Positions 28,427-30,238 of a stretch of DNA of 30,238 nt are shown piece by piece. The notes beneath the pieces are model-generated. The model made no database searches. It was not told where the DNA came from and was given only the letters and a program-made list of their open reading frames with translations. The DNA lies in assembly GCF_002811955.1 (NCBI RefSeq), contig NZ_NPEF01000009.1, positions 2,981 to 33,218 on the forward strand, given 5' to 3'. The translations under genes were made by a program, and so were the position numbers. Each line of letters starts with the position of its first letter. The first letter of the stretch is position 1. The stretch comes from Leptospira ellisii. GTDB taxonomy: Bacteria; Spirochaetota; Leptospiria; Leptospirales; Leptospiraceae.

Positions 28427-28774
28427 ATGAAAAAGCGGCTTATCACTTCTTTGATTCCGTTTCTGTTTCTTACAAACTGTTACCTTTTCGATACGATCGG
28501 TCTTACGATACCCGATACGGTTTCCGGGACCGAGGCTAAAAACCAAATTCTCACAAGCGCTTTGATCGGGGCGATCGCAGGTCCGGATAATACCGCGGTA
28601 ATCGCCGTTCTGGCGCCGCAGCTTGCGAAAGTGGACGAAGACCGTTACTATAAAAAAACGGACGTGGACGAATGCGCCAATTCCGCCCTGATCATAAACT
28701 TGGCTACCGTGAATATCGGCGGTTTCAATTGCGATCTGGAACCGAGAGAATACGTTCTTTGGTACGTTTATTGA
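28427..28774 (+). CDS. Small Leptospira-type lipoprotein (possible TIGR04452 family)
   Basis: A 115-residue lipoprotein: signal MKKRLITSLIPFLFLTNC gives lipidated Cys18 (L at -3). The mature part has GLTIPDTVSGTEAKNQILTS (about 25-44), a short hydrophobic Ala/Ile stretch and two further cysteines (DECANS, FNCDLE) likely to form a disulfide. The PDTVSG-x-EAK core recalls the leptospiral TIGR04452 lipoproteins, remembered not searched. Function unknown. AGGGAG lies about nine bases before the ATG. It is preceded by a strong promoter and a structured 134-base leader, suggesting tightly controlled expression. Convergent with recG. Confidence 0.75.
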   Translation: MKKRLITSLIPFLFLTNCYLFDTIGLTIPDTVSGTEAKNQILTSALIGAIAGPDNTAVIAVLAPQLAKVDEDRYYKKTDVDECANSALIINLATVNIGGFNCDLEPREYVLWYVY

Positions 28775-28827
28775 TCCGGATCGACCGCAGGAGGGATCGT
28801 ATTCCCTTCTAGATATTCCGTTCCAAG

Positions 28828-28852
28828 AGAATTTAGTTTATTATTAAATTCT
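28828..28852. terminator. A/T-rich hairpin between convergent genes
   Basis: AGAATTTA (28828-28835) pairs with TAAATTCT (28845-28852) around a 9-base loop, 54 bases after the lipoprotein stop. Weak; may help end that transcript. Confidence 0.35.
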
Positions 28853-28865
28853 TAAGTATTTAAAC

Positions 28866-28891
28866 GCGCCTTGCGGTTTCCACGCGGGCGC
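28866..28891 (-). terminator. Possible recG terminator
   Basis: GCGCC (28866-28870) and GGCGC (28887-28891), with inner GCG/CGC pairs (28873-28875 with 28883-28885), followed leftward by GTTTAAAT. It begins nine bases after the recG stop codon. Confidence 0.45.
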
Positions 28892-28899
28892 CCCTTTCT

Positions 28900-30238
28900 T
28901 CAGTTCGAAAACAACAGACGACCTTCGCTGAATCTTCCGCGAATTTCCGTTTTTTCCAAATCACCCGGATTTCCGAAAGCCGTAGCGTCTTCCCTCGTAA
29001 GTTCTATGAGCTTGGAATCTTCACGGAGATCGGCGATTCTGAAATCGGGAAGTCCGCTTTGCCGCACGCCGAGCAATTCTCCGGGCCCTCTGAGTTTCAG
29101 ATCGATTTCGGATAACGCGAAACCGTCCGATAAATCGACCATCGCATCCAGACGGACTTTGGCGTCTTCGGTGACTTTGGAATCCGTCATCAAAACGCAA
29201 AAACTTTCCTGATCTCCACGGCCTACACGTCCGCGTAGCTGATGAAGCTGCGAAATTCCGAAACGATCCGCGTGTTCTATGACCATGACCGTCGCGTTGG
29301 GAACGTCGATTCCTACTTCTATGACGGTGGTGGATACGAGGATTTGAATTTTATTCCTTGAAAATTCCTTCATCACCCGGTCCTTTTCGTCGGCTTCCAT
29401 CTTACCGTGGACGAGACCGACTTCGAAATCCGGAAAGATCTCGTGTTTGAGCTGTTCATAGGCTTCGATACAGGACTTGAGATCCACCTTTTCGGATTCC
29501 TCCACCAACGGATAGACGATGTAACATTGTCTTCCGGAGGAAACGTATTTGCGGATCGATTTGTAGACGCCTTCCCGCCGACCCTCCTGAAACCATTTTG
29601 TCTGGATCGGCATTCTTCCTTTGGGTTTGGATTTGATCGTCAGCAGATCCAAATCGCCGTATAACGTTAGGCACAACGTCCTCGGGATCGGCGTTGCGGT
29701 CATCGCGAGGATATCCGGATTTTTTCCCTTGGAACGCAGCGTTTCCCTCTGATCGACCCCGAACTTATGCTGTTCGTCGATGATCACCAGACCTAGATCC
29801 GAAAAGGAAACGTCCTCCTGAAAAACGCTGTGGGTTCCGATGACGAATAACGTATCCCCTTTTTTGATGCGGTACAATTTTTCGTATCGGTTCTTCTTAG
29901 GTTCCTTTCCCACGAGGAGTTCGATTCCCAAAAAGGGCATGTTCCCCATAAAGGAAAGTATCGTCTGGTAATGTTGTCTGGCGAGAATCTCCGTCGGGGC
30001 GACCATACAGACCTGAATCTGATTGTCCAGATAACGAAGGGCGGTTAAAAGAGCGACTAACGTCTTTCCCGATCCGACATCTCCTTGCAGTAGAACGGCG
30101 GTGGGTTGCTCCTTTGCGGTCAACTCCGCGATTTTTTTCAGGGCCGAATCCTGGTCTTCCGTGAGTCGAAAGGGAAGGTTGGCTCGAACGTTCTCCGCCG
30201 TTTTCGATTCCGGCAGGGGGCATAGCACGCGTTTGATC
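28900..30238 (-). CDS. recG: ATP-dependent DNA helicase RecG, partial (N-terminus beyond right edge)
   Basis: 446 codons of the C-terminal part are visible; the frame is open to the right edge, and the family is about 690 residues, so the wedge domain is missing from view. Helicase motifs in order: LTEDQDSAL (Q motif), GDVGSGKT (Walker A), VAPTEILARQHY (Ia), IIDEQHKFGVDQR (DEQH box), TATPIPRTL (III), VHGKMEADEKD (IV region), STTVIEVGIDVPNAT (V) and QLRGRVGRG (VI). FGISQLHQ and RGPGELLGVRQSGLPDF are RecG-specific. RecG remodels stalled forks and Holliday junctions. A GTG at 30226-30228 is an internal codon, not the start. Convergent with the small lipoprotein. Confidence 0.96.
   Translation of the reverse strand, partial: IKRVLCPLPESKTAENVRANLPFRLTEDQDSALKKIAELTAKEQPTAVLLQGDVGSGKTLVALLTALRYLDNQIQVCMVAPTEILARQHYQTILSFMGNMPFLGIELLVGKEPKKNRYEKLYRIKKGDTLFVIGTHSVFQEDVSFSDLGLVIIDEQHKFGVDQRETLRSKGKNPDILAMTATPIPRTLCLTLYGDLDLLTIKSKPKGRMPIQTKWFQEGRREGVYKSIRKYVSSGRQCYIVYPLVEESEKVDLKSCIEAYEQLKHEIFPDFEVGLVHGKMEADEKDRVMKEFSRNKIQILVSTTVIEVGIDVPNATVMVIEHADRFGISQLHQLRGRVGRGDQESFCVLMTDSKVTEDAKVRLDAMVDLSDGFALSEIDLKLRGPGELLGVRQSGLPDFRIADLREDSKLIELTREDATAFGNPGDLEKTEIRGRFSEGRLLFSN

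Overview
The window looks like spirochaete chromosome from the genus Leptospira. The best single marker is FcpA, the flagellar-coiling sheath protein, a family known only from Leptospira and close relatives. Other support comes from the many short lipoproteins with loose spirochaetal lipoboxes, a DUF4846 lipoprotein, a TIGR04452-like small lipoprotein, and the LpxA type. Base composition looks nearly balanced by eye, clearly richer in G+C than L. interrogans, so a higher-GC species is likely; I cannot name it. I see no tRNA, rRNA, CRISPR array, insertion sequence or phage gene.

Left third (1-12.1 kb): an accessory redox, envelope and regulation region. A flavin oxidoreductase cut by the left edge is divergent from a TetR regulator, with a tandem direct-repeat operator between them. 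Then come a DUF819 membrane protein, a DUF4846 lipoprotein, two polytopic membrane proteins (one ending in a LuxR-type DNA-binding domain), an HtrA-like lipoprotein protease with an intact triad, an unknown lipoprotein with a clear terminator, a classical Old Yellow Enzyme, a MarR regulator divergent from a polytopic membrane protein with two perfect palindromes between them, and a DUF4442 hot-dog protein.

Middle (12.3-20.5 kb): a lipoprotein related to neutral ceramidase, then a likely operon of a quinone oxidoreductase-like MDR protein, IspA, TlyA and a small membrane protein. AlkC-like DNA glycosylase, a small membrane protein and fcpA with its terminator follow.

Right third (20.8-30.2 kb): a tightly packed run of a DnaC-like ATPase with a cysteine-rich N-terminus, folK, panB and a DAHP synthase, joining folate, pantothenate and aromatic precursor synthesis. 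Next are two translationally coupled, paralogous six-cysteine secreted proteins, an orphan HPt protein, lpxA-galE (lipid A and sugar nucleotide), a VanY-type peptidase, a small lipoprotein behind a strong promoter and a strikingly structured 5' leader, and the C-terminal two thirds of RecG cut by the right edge.

Most unusual items: the nested stem-loop leader at 28302-28386; the tandem six-cysteine paralogues at 24178-25019; the membrane-embedded LuxR protein with an inverted repeat at its own start; and the two paired-site operators (centre spacing 43-44 bp in both) of the TetR and MarR genes.
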